Part shown: positions 32,431 to 44,935 of the stretch, piece after piece | How the letters are laid out: every line of letters starts with the position of its first letter | Position numbering within the stretch: position 1 is the stretch's first letter | Position numbers and translations under genes: made by a program | Assembly (NCBI GenBank): GCA_012845835.1 | Contig: JABAKD010000001.1 | Coordinates: 12,477,501-12,541,500, forward strand | Length of the DNA stretch: 64,000 nucleotides | Origin: Undaria pinnatifida | Lineage: Eukaryota > Sar > Phaeophyceae > Laminariales > Alariaceae | Direction of reading: 5' to 3' | The notes under the pieces: model-generated | Told to the model about the DNA's origin: nothing | Databases searched by the model: none | Seen by the model: the letters and a program-made list of their open reading frames with translations, nothing else

Positions 32431-34640
32431 GGTAAGCACCATGTTTCGGCAGCGTGGTTTCCTCTGGTACTTATCAAGAACGATCTCACCTTGATTTAGC
32501 GTCAGGGGTCGTACGCAATGCTCAGCCCTCAGCGGTCGTACTCAAAGCTCAAGAAGTGGCTTGTAGCCACGTAATGGTTCCAAAGAATACGAAAGACACT
32601 AGTATTAACATTTCCAGGACGGGTACACACGGTTTTTCGGGCAGGTCCGTTGCGAGTGAGGCAAGAGCAGCGTGCACGTGTGATAGCTCGGTGATGGGGC
32701 ACACTGGGTGGTTTAGACAGGTGGTGTTGCGACTTTGATCTTTTGTCTCATGGTTGGAGAAACAATCCCGAGGCGGCGTCAATGGGAAATCCCGAAAGGG
32801 GCTTCCAGCGTTTTCCGGAAGGATTCCTCCGCCGGGGAATCCCTTCATTTTGCTACATCGTGCTGTGAAGGCCCTATTCGGCGGCGTAATCTCCTGTTTA
32901 CACGATGCACCCTCCTCGCAATACTGGTTCGGTCAGCTGCCACGTATCCCAGAAAAAACCCAGGCGCCTCGAGTGCCCTGGCGTTCGTGGCGCTGCAAAA
33001 TTATACGTACAAGCTGATACTGCTGAATACCACCAGGTATCATATAGTACACCAGTCACGTCATAGCCAACCAACAACGTAGATCGACTGTCGTATGCGT
33101 ACGACTCAGGAGCCAGCTCACCTACGTCCTCCCTTTCGTCTCGTCATGAAAAGCGGACAGAATCAGCTGAAAATACGCACGGCTCAAGTTTCACACTTCG
33201 ATGTCAATTCGTCAAATGGACAGATAGACCGCATCGCCAAATCGTTTGATAGCGATATTCCACATTTTTTTTCTGCACTATCATACCAGGTACATATTAC
33301 GCGTGCGAGTGGGATCATGATGTTTCAAATAACTCCCTATCTCTTGTTTCTGCTGGAGGCAATTTGACCAAACAACGTGAAATATGAGCATGTACCAAGT
33401 GCTCAGGAAAGAACAAACACGAAACAAAAGTCAATCCACCCAGGCCAGCGTAATATTAAGCTATCAAGCGATGCTACACACGAAAGAACATGCCTGGGGT
33501 GTGCCCGTAGGGTCTTGCCACGGTAAAAGGGAAACGACGATGTTCCACCCCATCTCCCATCGAAGAGTTTGCTGCTGCTGCTGGTACCGCTGCTGTTGCA
33601 GCTGCTTCCATCCGCCTGCTTCTCATATCCCACCACGTATCCCCTTTCACACACATCTCCCCAACCGTCCGCCGTACCCCGCCGACCTTCTCGGTGGATG
33701 CAGTATCATTTTTACCCCTGACGATGTCCCCGGGTCGAATGGGTGAGTTGGTAGAATCTAGATGGGGGTACTTCGATGACCTCTGAACGGCACACTAAAA
33801 CCTCCTCTTAACGGATATTGGCTTGCAACGCCGACAACGCACCGGCCGCTACATATCGACCGCCAAGACCTTCAACACACTGTGAGAGCGTTGAGGCGGC
33901 CACCCGCAAAAACGACACCTCCTCTTTGCAGCAGCCGTACAAAGGACGACAACTGAGATACTGACCTATCGCCGCAATGTTCGGGACGATGGTTGGTTTG
34001 GGGACAACCCGCGACCAGGCCGACCAAAAATGAACCGGGCACAATCTCTAGCAGACGTTTCAAAGCATTAAAAGCCACCGAGGGGTCAACGACAACCCCC
34101 CTTTGCTGTTCGGAGTAAAGAGTGTGCTCTGGTCGGGGCACCTAAGAAGAGTGGAAACTGGTACTAAGGAATCGTCGACGCGGCGGGCCGCTTGATGACG
34201 AAACGGCACAGGACCGAGGCGGGCAAGAGCTGGCCAACTTACGCAACAAAGGACGCCAAGGCCAGCAACAAGGGGAAAGTGGAGGTGGGGGTGCCGATGC
34301 AGCTGTGGACGAACGCCGAACCGAAATGGTACATGGTGTGTCTAGGTACCGGTTCGACAAATATGTGGAACGTGTTCAAGTGCAACATAGCCCTAAACCA
34401 TGTAGTGAGCGGTAGTGACTTACTTTGTTTGTATCCATCGATTTCAACGGGGGGAGCGCGAACGCGGCTGACACTTGTTGTCTTGCTGGTTTTGTTCATT
34501 TTTATTGCCGTATTTCTCTCTTTATGACCTTGTTTTCCCTCCCCACCGGCCATATGCCGGTACCCTTCTCTTCTTCCTGATGTTTCGTCCGTGCAACAGT
34601 TAGCTGTTTCCCTTCATCAGCACGTAGGTTGTTTATCGTG
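32431..34640. other. No confident gene
   Basis: Overlapping frames occur at 32.5-33.1 kb in three registers, and a GCTGCTGCTGCTGGTACCGC tract lies near 33568. A minus-strand frame at 33872-34141 and plus-strand frames at 34150-34430 have coding-like composition, but each is short and none has a recognised domain. Confidence 0.35.
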
Positions 34641-34644
34641 TAGA

Positions 34645-34860
34645 CGTTCTGATTTTTTTTGCATCACATTCTTCAGAATCCCTGGTGTTTTCGTTTTTTC
34701 TTTTCCCTTTTTTCCTTTTGTTATGTTCTGGCCCGTTTTTTGTTGTTCTGTCGTACCCGGTACGCCTGCATTTCATTTACTTTGTCGATTGATCGTTGAG
34801 ATTGATCGGTATACCCTGTCTCACAGTATGTGACCTTATAATTTGTATGTCGCTAGGATG
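34645..34860 (+). repeat. Dispersed family C, copy 2
   Basis: This copy lies about 3.9 kb from the first and in the same orientation. The T-rich core has drifted, but the flanking CATTCTTCAGAA, CCCGGTACGC and ACCCTGTCTCACAGT boxes are preserved. Confidence 0.5.
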
Positions 34861-36424
34861 AATAGTAAGCGCGGACGCCGGATGTACTCAACACCCATAA
34901 CAGTCAATCTTCTGGTCATACTACCGGCTGTAATGCAATTGTTTTTCACGATTCCGGAAAGTTTAGGAGTATGAACAAGAGGAATTGTGGCAGAATGGAA
35001 AATTGCACAGCAGCAAACATCACGGCAGGGTATCAGTATGCATGGCAGACAGCCCAGTGACCGGTTCCTTCCCTTGACGCTAACTACCGACTGCGCAGAG
35101 GCTGCTGTGCTGCTGCTGTGTGGGTGACTGCGGCGCCATTTTCTGTCAATACAAGGGCTCCGCATGGGCGCCGGCATCCGCCGGCGCATATGCTTCGGGT
35201 AGGGCAGGGCAGCACTTCGACAACTTAAGGTGTAGCTGTCCGATTTTGCATGCATTGAACTTTAAAGTAATGCCAAGAAGTTTAATACGAATATGGGATT
35301 TTGAAAGACATGATTTGACAGAAAAAAAACGTAATATTATACCACGAAGAAGGCAAGGATAGGCGAAACACACTATGTTAAATGCGCCGTCAAGTGAAAG
35401 TTGGCGTCTATCAAACAAATATACCGAAAAGAGTATTACTGAGAACCTGCGTCGCCTCTAGGCGAAACGAAAGAGGCCTTGGCATTAATGAAGAGACTGC
35501 ACTGCTGTCCCCGTGGCAATGGAGGTTCGAAGTCGACACGATGCAAAGTCGGTTTGCATCAAACGTCGACATGGGGCCGTGTCAGCCGGCGAGGTTTGGG
35601 ATGAAGATTGTGTTGTTTGTTGTTACGTGAAGGCTGTCGCATTGATTGGTCTGCGTGGTCGCGGGCGAGGAGAAAAACGAAGAAGAGGAGGGCGATCTCT
35701 CGTTGCGTCGGCGTTGTCTAAGATAGGTGCGGGGATGGCTTTGCTCGTACGGGAGGTTGGCGTAGCGCTTCTTCTCTGTTTTTCCTCGAGAAGGCGGGAT
35801 ATGTGTGTCTGCTATCTTTGCTTCGTGGGTGCTTTCACGTTGTCGAAATCGGACGCGTCCCCTCAATACATAATATCCGGAGTGTCTCTACCATGACGAC
35901 TGCTGATGGTACCGTGCGTATTTCCTAGAGACTGACATATTATTTACTGGTAGAAAAAATCATATACCTTTCTTTGCAACATTTTTTTTTCTTCATCCCA
36001 TTTATCATCCCCGCACCATTCTCGCGCTCCCTCCCAGTAGTAACTCAGATCCGGGGTCACATGGCGGGCCCTCCTCATCCCTCCCCACTTCGGCACGTGC
36101 CTTCATTTTTAACGCGAGGAGAATCGAGCATTATTTTCTTCCCTCCTCGTCGACTCTCGTCGAATTGTACCTAGCAGGCGCTCTCAGCAGTTGATCTCTT
36201 TTTTTGATTGCATATTTGCAAATATAGTCCAATTTCATCGTGGTGGGTGTCGAACTCAAAGAAAAGCTAAAGCTGGACCGTTCCGCAACTAATGCACAGG
36301 CGGCTAATAAGCGGCAAATGGTAGGAAGTTCAACTTACTAGATAGACAAAAAAAAAAAATCGGGAAAAGGTTCAAAATCGTGTTGGCAGAAAAACCAAAT
36401 TTTCAGGAAGCAGCTGAAAGGTCA
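34861..36424. other. No gene recognised
   Basis: Frames at 35120-35896 on both strands overlap each other and have no domain. Confidence 0.4.
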
Positions 36425-36710
36425 AGAAACAGGCGATATTTCAGTTGTTGTTGTCGTTCTCACATTAAACTCGCACAATCCAGTCCGTGGTCACAGGACT
36501 GGTTCCAGTCACTCTGGAGCAGAGGAATACCCTAGGGAAAAACACAAACAACCCAAGGTGATACACGCATAAATCACAGCTGACGCAAGTCATGCCTCCA
36601 CCAGAAACATATAAAAGTGAAATCGGGAGTCAGTATACGATGTGCCAGGTCCATACCGGTGCATACGTCTCATTACTCGCGCCTGGGAAAACCGACTGTA
36701 CCGCTTGCCA
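36425..36710 (+). pseudogene. Dispersed family B, copy 3
   Basis: The plus strand reads NPVRGHRTGSSHSGAEEYP then REKHK and, about 10 codons later, a stop. Downstream, in another register, it gives YDVPGPYRCIR. Both peptides match copy 4 on the complement of 58140-58440 (NQVRGYRTGPSHSRVEEYP then TEKNK; YDVPGPYSYIR). An ATG-CC-CC-CCAGAAA start-like box at 36592 is also shared. Conservation in the same peptide frame argues for a former coding sequence, and the stops and frame changes show that it is dead. The family is not recognised. Confidence 0.5.
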
Positions 36711-37314
36711 CCCAAGAAAGACTACTGCAAAAGCAACTGAGTTAAATCGACACACGACGCGTATGAAAATACGTGGAAGTGTGGTGAGCTAAAGCTTTAT
36801 TTTTCCCCATCCGCCGGAGGACAAAAAAAAAACAAAAAAAAAAACACGTATATATCACACGAAGTATCTATCACTACGCATACGCACAACAGACGCAAGT
36901 CAATTGGAAAAAAGAAACAAAGAAGAGAAAGGAAAGGAGCATGGGGCCAAGAAAAAGAAAAGAAAAGTAAATATTGGGGGGTCTACTGGCGAGGCTGCCA
37001 CCAGAACGGGATGTCACATGTCACGTAGTCTTTCGACGGTCTACAGCTGTAGTACTACGAACGACTTCCGATACACCCACCGAAGCACGGACTACCGGCC
37101 AATTACGCGATCGACAGCTGGCCGTGGTTGTCACGTGTCTCTGTGTTGGGGGGCCCTGCCCTGCCTCTTGTTGGCTCTTCTTTGGGTAAAACATGCGGTG
37201 CGCTCGATGGTCTCCCGGCAGGAGCACACCAGAACGTCCGCTTGTACGACGTATTATATTATTCTCACAGGAAATGTAATTTTTTCTTCTTCATCAATAT
37301 GGACATAAACGGTT
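36711..37314. other. No gene recognised
   Basis: A-rich tracts at 36820-36960 are followed by frames of up to 134 codons in more than one register without a domain. Confidence 0.4.
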
Positions 37315-38237
37315 GTTATATATTGGACAAAGTGATGCGTGTACGACTAAACTTGCCAACGGCACTCGCACTGCACCTTGAGCTATCTGCTGTAGTTCTG
37401 GTTGCTACTAGTTGCTGCATTATGTGCTAGAAGTTTCGCCCTTCGGCTACTGCTGCTACACCTGCTGTTGTGTGCTTGCCAATATCGTCAATTGGCGCTC
37501 ATGCTCGTCGTACATACTGCTGTTCTCACCCAGTACGTACGGGTTTCCTCGTACCTCAACCGTACGACGACGAGCTCAAAACAGAAGGAAGGTGACATGA
37601 AATGGCATGGACAATGGCCACATAGAAGCGAGCACAGCGGGATAGTTCGCTGCGAATCAACCGCATTCGTTCATGCCTACAGCAGAGGCTGCCTGGAGTG
37701 TCAGCGGCCGTGCTAAAGCCAGGGCCAAAGGCGGAAGAGATGGCTCTTTTACCTTCTTGGTTTTGTATCGAGATTCTGTTATATATTGGACAGAGTAATG
37801 CGTGTACGACTAAACTTGCCAACGGCACTCGCACTGCACATTGAGCTATCTGCTGTAGTTCTGGTTGATATTAGTTGCTGCATTATGTGCTAGAAGTTTC
37901 GCCCTTCGGCTACTGCTGCTACACCTGCTGTTGTGTGCTTGCCAATGTCGTCAATTGGCGTTGATACTCGTCGTACATACTGCTGTTCTCACCCAGTACG
38001 TACGGGTTTCCTCGTACCTCAACCGTACGACGACGAGCTCAAAACAGAAGGGAGGTGACATGAAATGGCATGGACAATGGCCACATAGAAGCGAGCACAG
38101 CGGGATAGTTCGCTGCGAATCAACCGCAATCGTTCATGCCTACAGCAAAGGCTGCCTGGAGTGTCAGCGGCCGTGCTAAAGCCAGGGCCAAAGGCCGAAG
38201 AGACGGCTCTACATTCTTGGTTTTGTCTCGAAATTTT
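37315..38237 (+). repeat. 463-bp tandem duplication, young
   Basis: The segment beginning GTTATATATTGGACA at 37315 repeats from 37778 with only scattered substitutions. Each copy keeps a 104-codon open frame starting with a hydrophobic Leu-rich stretch and ending CLECQRPC, but neither begins with ATG. Nearly all substitutions inside that frame change the residue, so there is no sign of protein-level constraint. Confidence 0.85.
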
Positions 38238-38338
38238 GTCACGTGAAAGTGTTATGATTTGGGAGTTATTTGGTCACGAAACGTCTTGCCGTCGATAATT
38301 TGTGCCACGAAGTTGTAGGATATCGTCGGTAAGTTGTG

Positions 38339-38791
38339 TCACATTTTAGGTGAACCCACACTAAAAAATTGAATTCCCAGCTGGCAAAAAACGAGCAGAA
38401 ACAAAAGCAATAAAATGCCGAGCAAGAAACCAAAAGAACTAATAAAAAAGTACAGCAAAGAAACTAACGCTCGAGAGTATGCCACCGCAAAATTCCAAAC
38501 ATTATCACGTACCGTTTGGAAATGATGCCAATTTTGTAAATCATTGAGGCGTTGCAACCATTCATTAAGATTCAACAATTTTTCCAAAATTCCTCCTCGA
38601 CACTCGCTCGTCTCGCTCGGCGCCCGTCCGCGTTCACGTCGATGTGCGGAACGGACACGGCAGGGCGAGGGGCGTTGGAGCCGCCCCCCGAAGGCGGCGC
38701 TCGAACCAAGCCATACTCGACCGAGAATTCCAGTTCCGCGAATCGAATACTTAGGCCGAGACAGAAAACTCCTGACCAAAGTCCTTGGCAC
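38339..38791 (-). other. Open frame with C-terminal hydrophobic helix, unassigned
   Basis: This minus-strand frame of 150 codons lacks an upstream ATG. Its C-terminal half has an amphipathic-looking stretch (EKLLNLNEWLQRLNDLQNW) followed by about 35 mostly hydrophobic residues that could span a membrane once or twice. There is no homologue that I can name, and it may be chance. Confidence 0.2.
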
Positions 38792-38841
38792 CAGGGAATG
38801 ACTCGATATTCAAGGAATGATTTTATATATATTTATCTCGT

Positions 38842-38916
38842 GTGTTGATGATGTGCTCAACTTGTTGTGTTGATGATGTGCTCAACGTGTTGTGTTGATG
38901 ATGTGCTCAACTGTTG
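38842..38916. repeat. 25-bp tandem repeat, three copies
   Basis: GTGTTGATGATGTGCTCAAC begins at 38842, 38867 and 38892, with 5-base spacers TTGTT and GTGTT between copies. Confidence 0.9.
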
Positions 38917-40409
38917 GAAACAACACATAACGGGTTGAAGGCTCTGATGATAGTGATGTTTCATGTATGCGGAGATTTTGGTTGGGTGAGGTTTCATGCC
39001 AGGGCGGGGGGAGACGGGGCAGAGAAATAAAGAATGACACGATTTAGAAGTACAAACCAAGGACGGGTCACCGATTGCCACGTCATGTACAGCAGTAGAT
39101 ATGTTGAGGCCAGAACTGTACTCCCGATCATCATGTCGATCTTGGGAGTAACATAAAAAAAAACTACGAAACGCTCGTGTGTTTCCGTGAGCACTCCTGG
39201 TCATCCAGGCAATGTCTCGCGAACCACAAACTTCCGGCTGGACCTTCTAGTTGAAGGCTGAGGGTTGAATATGTGCTGTCCACCTTGCAAGCCCGGAGCC
39301 CGGAAGTGGCTGATACACCGATGGTGTCGCATGGGAAACGGCCGTGCAAGCAAGCCACAAGGAGGGTTTGAGAGGGTAACTCGAGGCTTCAAAAAGGTGG
39401 AGACCGGCCTCTTCAAAAGTGGAGACCGGCCGCCTCAGGGGTACAGACGGACTGCTCCCGGGTAAAGAAGGACTCACCGTGTCTATGGTCTGCCTTGCTT
39501 GGTGTCGTCCTGTCTTTTGATCTACGATCTTTTGAAATTCAAACTGTTCGCGGGTTTTCATGTACGGGTGTGGCTTTTTGAGTCTTGAGCAGATGGCTCA
39601 AAATATTCAAAAGTGCCGAAGGGCTACTTTACTGCTGCTGTTGGAGGGCTGCAAACAGGCTTTGCAGAATGCCAGGGGTAGGGCCAGGAGGATCTTCCGC
39701 ACCTGTGGCGTTGGCCTGGGTGGAGCGTTTGTGGTGCGTTGCGATTGTGCGTGGGCCGTAGCTCGTCCGTCTTTAACGAACGTGAGACGAGCCTTCTGAT
39801 CTCCAAAATTGTTTGCTGACTATTTCGTGTTTGTCGCAAAGAGCTAAGTTTGCATCGCTTCCGGCACTCTTGATGACGCGTCAGCCTGTCTGTCGTGGGC
39901 GATCCGGCAGCAGCGTCCTCTATCAACCTGGCAGCTTCTTGGGGAGAGTGCTCGAGTGTTGTGGATGCCGTCTGTGGTGTGTCCGGGATGCCCTGTCGTA
40001 AATAATGTGTGCCTCGATGTGTTGGTGTCCTGGCTGTCTGGTCGTTTGTTCAGTTTTTAATGTGGGATTCTACTATGTGTTTCTCCTTCGAAAACTGGGA
40101 CATCACCCTATGATACATTAACCAAGCTAATTTTTTCCTCATTTTCTCCCCCCCCCACACAGGCGAAATTACGCTTCAAAATCCCTGATGCAAGTAGCTC
40201 ATTGGTTATTGACACGGCTGTTTAGGGGTAGACGGATCAGGTGCAAATATCTATTTTAATTAACCGCAAACATTGTAGATTCTGGGCAATAAATTATTTA
40301 TAGACTATATGTCCCTTCCCAATTGAACGAAAACGAGCCGCTTCGTCTCGAGAGGCTTTTATATAATAATGGAGGAACTGTGGGAGGGCCGAGACGAGGT
40401 AGAAGGAGC
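38917..40409. other. No gene recognised
   Basis: A short direct repeat GTGGAGACCGGCC lies near 39398 and 39420. Frames on both strands at 39.2-39.9 kb have no domains. Confidence 0.4.
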
Positions 40410-40461
40410 GACACGACGCCCCTGGTGCATGTTTCGACACGACGCCCCCGGTGCATGTTTC
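40410..40461. repeat. 26-bp tandem repeat, two copies
   Basis: GACACGACGCCCC, one variable base, then GGTGCATGTTTC repeats at 40410 and 40436 with one visible substitution (T/C). Confidence 0.85.
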
Positions 40462-43400
40462 GAATAATCATTCTGCTAACAGTCACAGCTGTCCTCGACG
40501 AAGGAAGTACCCATATAAAAAACAATAATAATAACTGGCGATCCTAGATGAAAGACTTCAAACATATACTTTGTACCTTGCTGGCCCAGCACACGGTATT
40601 CCTCAACAGGCGAGCATCAGGTGGTATGAATTATCAGTGATGGAGTGGGGGATGCGGATGAGGTACTGCTTCGCCGTATCGCATGTTGTGCTGGTAGCCA
40701 CCCTGCCGTGGTTTGCCGTTGGCAAACTTTGCCCGTATTCTAGGTCTCTACCCAATACATACATACATATGGGACATGGCGCTTGCAAGTGGTCAGCGAA
40801 TTATGTCCCAATACAATCGTTGTTGGCTTATTGCTTTAGACAAATTGGTAAACCCAATTAACTGGCGCAATAGCCAAGACACGCAGTGCGTCGCACGGGG
40901 GACGCGAGGTAGTGTATCTGGGGATAGAACTCGGGGGTCTTACACGAGGGCCGTAGCGCTTAAAGGTTGCAGATATACCTGGACGGCTATTGAGCGCAGT
41001 TAATTATTTGAACTACACAGATCTGGGTTTAAACGGGGCTGCGGTTACCATGGCAATGCTTAGAGAACTCTCGCATCGTTCGGGGAAGTGACAGGGCGTT
41101 GTTGCGGCGGTCAGGCGAACCTGGGTTGTACGTTGTTCCGCAGATGGTACCGTATGTTTGATGTTGGCCATAAGGATGACTACTTAGGGCTGGTGTTATT
41201 GTTGGTCACATGTACTCCTCGAGTGTGTGATGCGACAGGAAATCGAGTTGTGGAATATTTTTCATTATCGTTGAAAACGCCATTTAAGGGGCGAGACACA
41301 CTGAATGGAGCCCCCACTATGACTGTACCTGTGCCGTATGTACTAAGGCGGGTCTAGGCTAGCTGGGGTGTTTTATGTGTCGCTTGAAATCGATCGTAGT
41401 ACACAATATTTGACCCACGTACAACGTGTTGATAGTTAATCTTTTTCGAGAGTAGTGTCTTTTTTTGGCATCCATCCCCCCACCATGGAGGTTGGGGTAT
41501 TGCGGGCTTGTGCGCCCAGTTGGTCTTTCAACTGTTGCGGAAAGTTCGGATTAAGGCCACCTGGTGTGTACTTGTCGCTCGTTGTTTTTGCCTGTTGTCA
41601 GCAATCCAACGCGCATGCAGACGCTCCCAGGGTGCCAAAGTAGTTAGTGGCACGTTGGACCTCGTATTTGTGGTTGTTGTGTTCGTGGCTTTCATTCCCC
41701 GGGTTGTGTGGTCAATGCCGTCGGCCCCTACTCCGACGCATTGTCCAAGTAATAAAGACAGGAACAATTTATAACATACACAATTTTCTCAATGGTGTAC
41801 CTCCATCAAACCTCTTAAAGGAGTACCTCGCACCGACGGTGAAAAATATTCCCTGACTCCAAAAGAAGAGAGGTCGCCAATTCTTGCATTAGGAGCACTT
41901 TAACGAGGCCTCCATATATATGGCGCGATGCCTGAGGTTGAAATATGCACTAATGACGCTAATATGGTACCCGTTAACGACGTTGGGAACGTGCTGGCAC
42001 AACCGTGCCACGCCAGCTGGTTGCGCTGGTAGTATACTTTGGTTTTGGTTTGTGTGTTTCGATTTCATCATTTATTTGGGGCCTTGAGAACGCTTGGGTT
42101 TGTTTAGGAGGCTAGGATATCACTCTTTTGCCTATCATAGTATTCCTTTGAATGGAGGCGTTTCATATTTTAACAACTCAAATCTCCGCTGGACCGACAC
42201 CTGAAATCCGTATTGGGACGTTCGTTTCTTATCCGCGTCCGTGCAGTGGAAGAAGTATCGAGGTTCCTACTGTTAGGGTTATCTGCGCGGGCCACTCCGC
42301 CGCGAGTGTCTCTCCTCCATATCGTAACCGGACTGACCCTTTCAATGTCTTCAACCTTTTTTTGCCTCTGACTGGTGCCAGGCTTTCCAAGCGTTGGCGG
42401 CATGTTTACTTTATGGGGTTCCGAGACACCCAAGCGTGTTTCATTTCTGATCATCCCCCCCGTCCCCCCCCCCTTACCTCCTCACTGGCTCGTACCCTCC
42501 ACTCGCTTTCCGCAACCATGGCACGGCTTGACCTATTCACGCGTCGACAATGTGGGTCGTTTTGAAACAGTAACAACAACCTGCTTGCGGCATATCTAGC
42601 AACCGAAGTTTGCTGTCGGGATGGGTCATGTGCCCACTGACTGCAAAATTTGGACGTCTACGGCACGGTCATACTCGAGCAGCAGTAGTAGGTACCATAG
42701 ACTTGTTTCCCCACACCACAAACGCCAAACCCTATCCCATTTGCTGTACTACAGTATATTGTATTAGTCGTACGATGCTCTGGTATATGTGCCTGGTAAA
42801 TGTGCCGAAAAGGTCGACATATGGGAGTCCCTTGTTGTGTTACACATATATAAAAATGGGATACCATGATGTTGCGTGCGGTGACTGTAAGAATGCCCGA
42901 AGGGAGCAGCCTTGTCGGAGGTGTCCGCATAGAAGTGTGACGCGCCCAAACTATTACGGTTGGAATATAATGTGTTTGGCAAGCTTCTGCGAAACCGTCA
43001 AGCGTGTACAAATCTTCTACGTAGGCAGACATAAACGTTAGTTATCCGCTGAAAGACGTGTCGTGCTGTACAGGACCCACAAGAAAATCCAAAACAAAAT
43101 AGCAAGGTGGTGAGGCCCGCGGTATGGAGACCACGTGCTGAGATATGGAGATAAAAGCCCTCGCTCGGCGGCGAAAATTATTCAAATCCCTATCCGGTAC
43201 CTAGAACCTAGAACTGGTTCACTAGACTAGTACTTAACATTGTTCGCACAGGATTTACAAGGCACCTGTTATTCTGTGATATCATTTGTACCACAGGAGA
43301 TATGTAATGCCACGGTTTATAGAACAACAACAAACAGAAATGGATGCTGGTCCAGCCTGAGGTGGGTTTCTTACATCTGGAGTACCTGCTGGTACAACAG

Positions 43401-43590
43401 TACTTGCGGGAAAAAACGCTTGTTTTCATTAGCATCCTAACTCCAGTATAAGGGAATTGCAAGTTGTCGTGCCAACTATGTACTACGAGTACTCTATCCA
43501 GAGCGGTATATGAGAATATCAGAATGGCGTAGCAATACAAAGACTGCTTGTACTTTTTTGTGTATTAGAATACATATGTATCTCTGGCAC
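40462..43590. other. No gene recognised
   Basis: The longest frames (42152-42565 and 42610-43041) have no domain. The latter includes CGDC...CRRC spaced like a zinc-binding pair, but nothing else supports it. Confidence 0.4.
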
Positions 43591-43591
43591 A

Positions 43592-43707
43592 ACTGTGGTA
43601 GAACTGTACGTGTATGGTACGCGTCTTGTGCAGAACACCAACATCTGGTACTGTGGTAGTACTGTACTTGTATCGTACGCGTCCTGTGCAGGGCACCATC
43701 AATTGCA
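43592..43707. repeat. 58-bp tandem duplication
   Basis: ACTGTGGTAG begins at 43592 and 43650, and both copies continue through ACTGTAC, TACGCGTC and TGTGCAG...CACCA with a few substitutions. Confidence 0.8.
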
Positions 43708-44212
43708 TTTTTCGCTGGAACACCTGACACTAAGACATCCTATGCCGTGTTCACACATAATGTAGCAACGAAATTTAATGTACGACGTAAAGCACGCGCG
43801 AAAAATGTATCGTCCACTCGTCGCCCCATCCCCGAATCCCTGTATCCCCGGGAGTTGCACACGCTTTACCAAAATACAAAGTGCTAGTAAACAAAATGAA
43901 TGGTGGAGAGAGCTCGATACAAATCATTGAAAAAACAACGCGCAAGGACAATTCCGACGCCGCTGCCCCATCGTAGAGAAGGCAACCGATGCAGTGGAGG
44001 AGGGACGACGCCAGTGACCGCCGCCTAAGTAAAACTGTACAAGGGGAAGTTGAAACAATGGTGGGAGAAAACTGTGGAGACGGTGGGCGGATCGGAATTG
44101 GTTGTGGTAGATGCCGCATTTCATGAGTGATCGACGGTACAGCTGATATAGCCGTCAAGGAATGCACTCATAGGTAAGTATACTGCTGATATACACCTTT
44201 GTTTTGTTTCAG
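43708..44212. other. No gene recognised
   Basis: Minus-strand frames (to 130 codons) cover most of the stretch but have no domain and overlap in two registers. Confidence 0.35.
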
Positions 44213-44537
44213 CTATAATTACCAGACACACCGCACGCAGCAGCTGCTACGTGAAACCCTATAGCACCAAGCAGCTGCTAGTATCAGAGAGAGGGATGCT
44301 TACCATATTTTTACCGCGAGAAAATGGAGTCCCGTTTCCCCGTGTAGAGTTCCTTGTCGGCGTTTTGCCGTTTGGATAACGCGCGCTGCTCACCTCAGGT
44401 CCACCACCCAGTCACAACTAAACAGAACAAAGCAACGGACTGGGGCGGTCCAATCACACCTACTCCAAGACACCCAATCGCTCCAAGCTAACCAGGCCGA
44501 CGAAGGGCAGTCGTTCTATAGCAAGGACACCCAGAAG
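44213..44537 (+). pseudogene. Family D exon, copy 2
   Basis: This is the partner of 10586-10930 in the same orientation. The TTTCAG acceptor ends at 44212 and the AAG|GTAAGA donor follows 44537. The frame equivalent to the long frame of copy 1 has a stop early (after QQLLRETL) and is otherwise open to the donor. The alternative frame shares P-R-V-x-F-x-V-G-V and then stops. At least one register is broken, so a functional product is unlikely. Confidence 0.4.
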
Positions 44538-44805
44538 GTAAGAATCGTGTTACGATAGAGGCAACACGCTTCGGCAGATACCTCTCCCACTCACAGGGCT
44601 CCTCTATCGAAGAAGTACCTAGGGGTGTATTTTGGAGTACCGTTTGTGTTCCGCAGCAGTATTTATTTATATATATATATATCCGTTATTCGGCCATGGG
44701 ATTCGCTAACGTCCACAACCAACTTGTCTGTAAATACGTTTTTGAGGTGGGCACATCAGACCGCTTCATATAATAAGAAGCCTCGAAATATTAAAAAAAT
44801 TAAAA

Positions 44806-44935
44806 TACACTCCAGCTGTGAGATCGAAGATTTCGTCGAAACTCATCTTTGCAAGCTGTGTGTGATACTCCGATCGCGCGCATTACGAGTTGTGTGTCCT
44901 CATTCAGGATATAGGTCGGCGACTCCCCTTAGAAG
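44806..44935 (-). repeat. Dispersed family A, inverted copy
   Basis: The reverse complement matches the right half of family A, including GGGGAGTCGCCGACCTATAT, the GAGTATCACACACAGC-like block and GAGTTTCGACGAAAT. It interrupts a 267-codon plus-strand frame that I do not accept as a gene. Confidence 0.65.

Noticed and set aside
42610-43041. Possible zinc-binding protein (CGDC...CRRC)
   Set aside because: A single pair of CxxC motifs in a frame of chance length, with a long antisense frame on the other strand. Not supportable.
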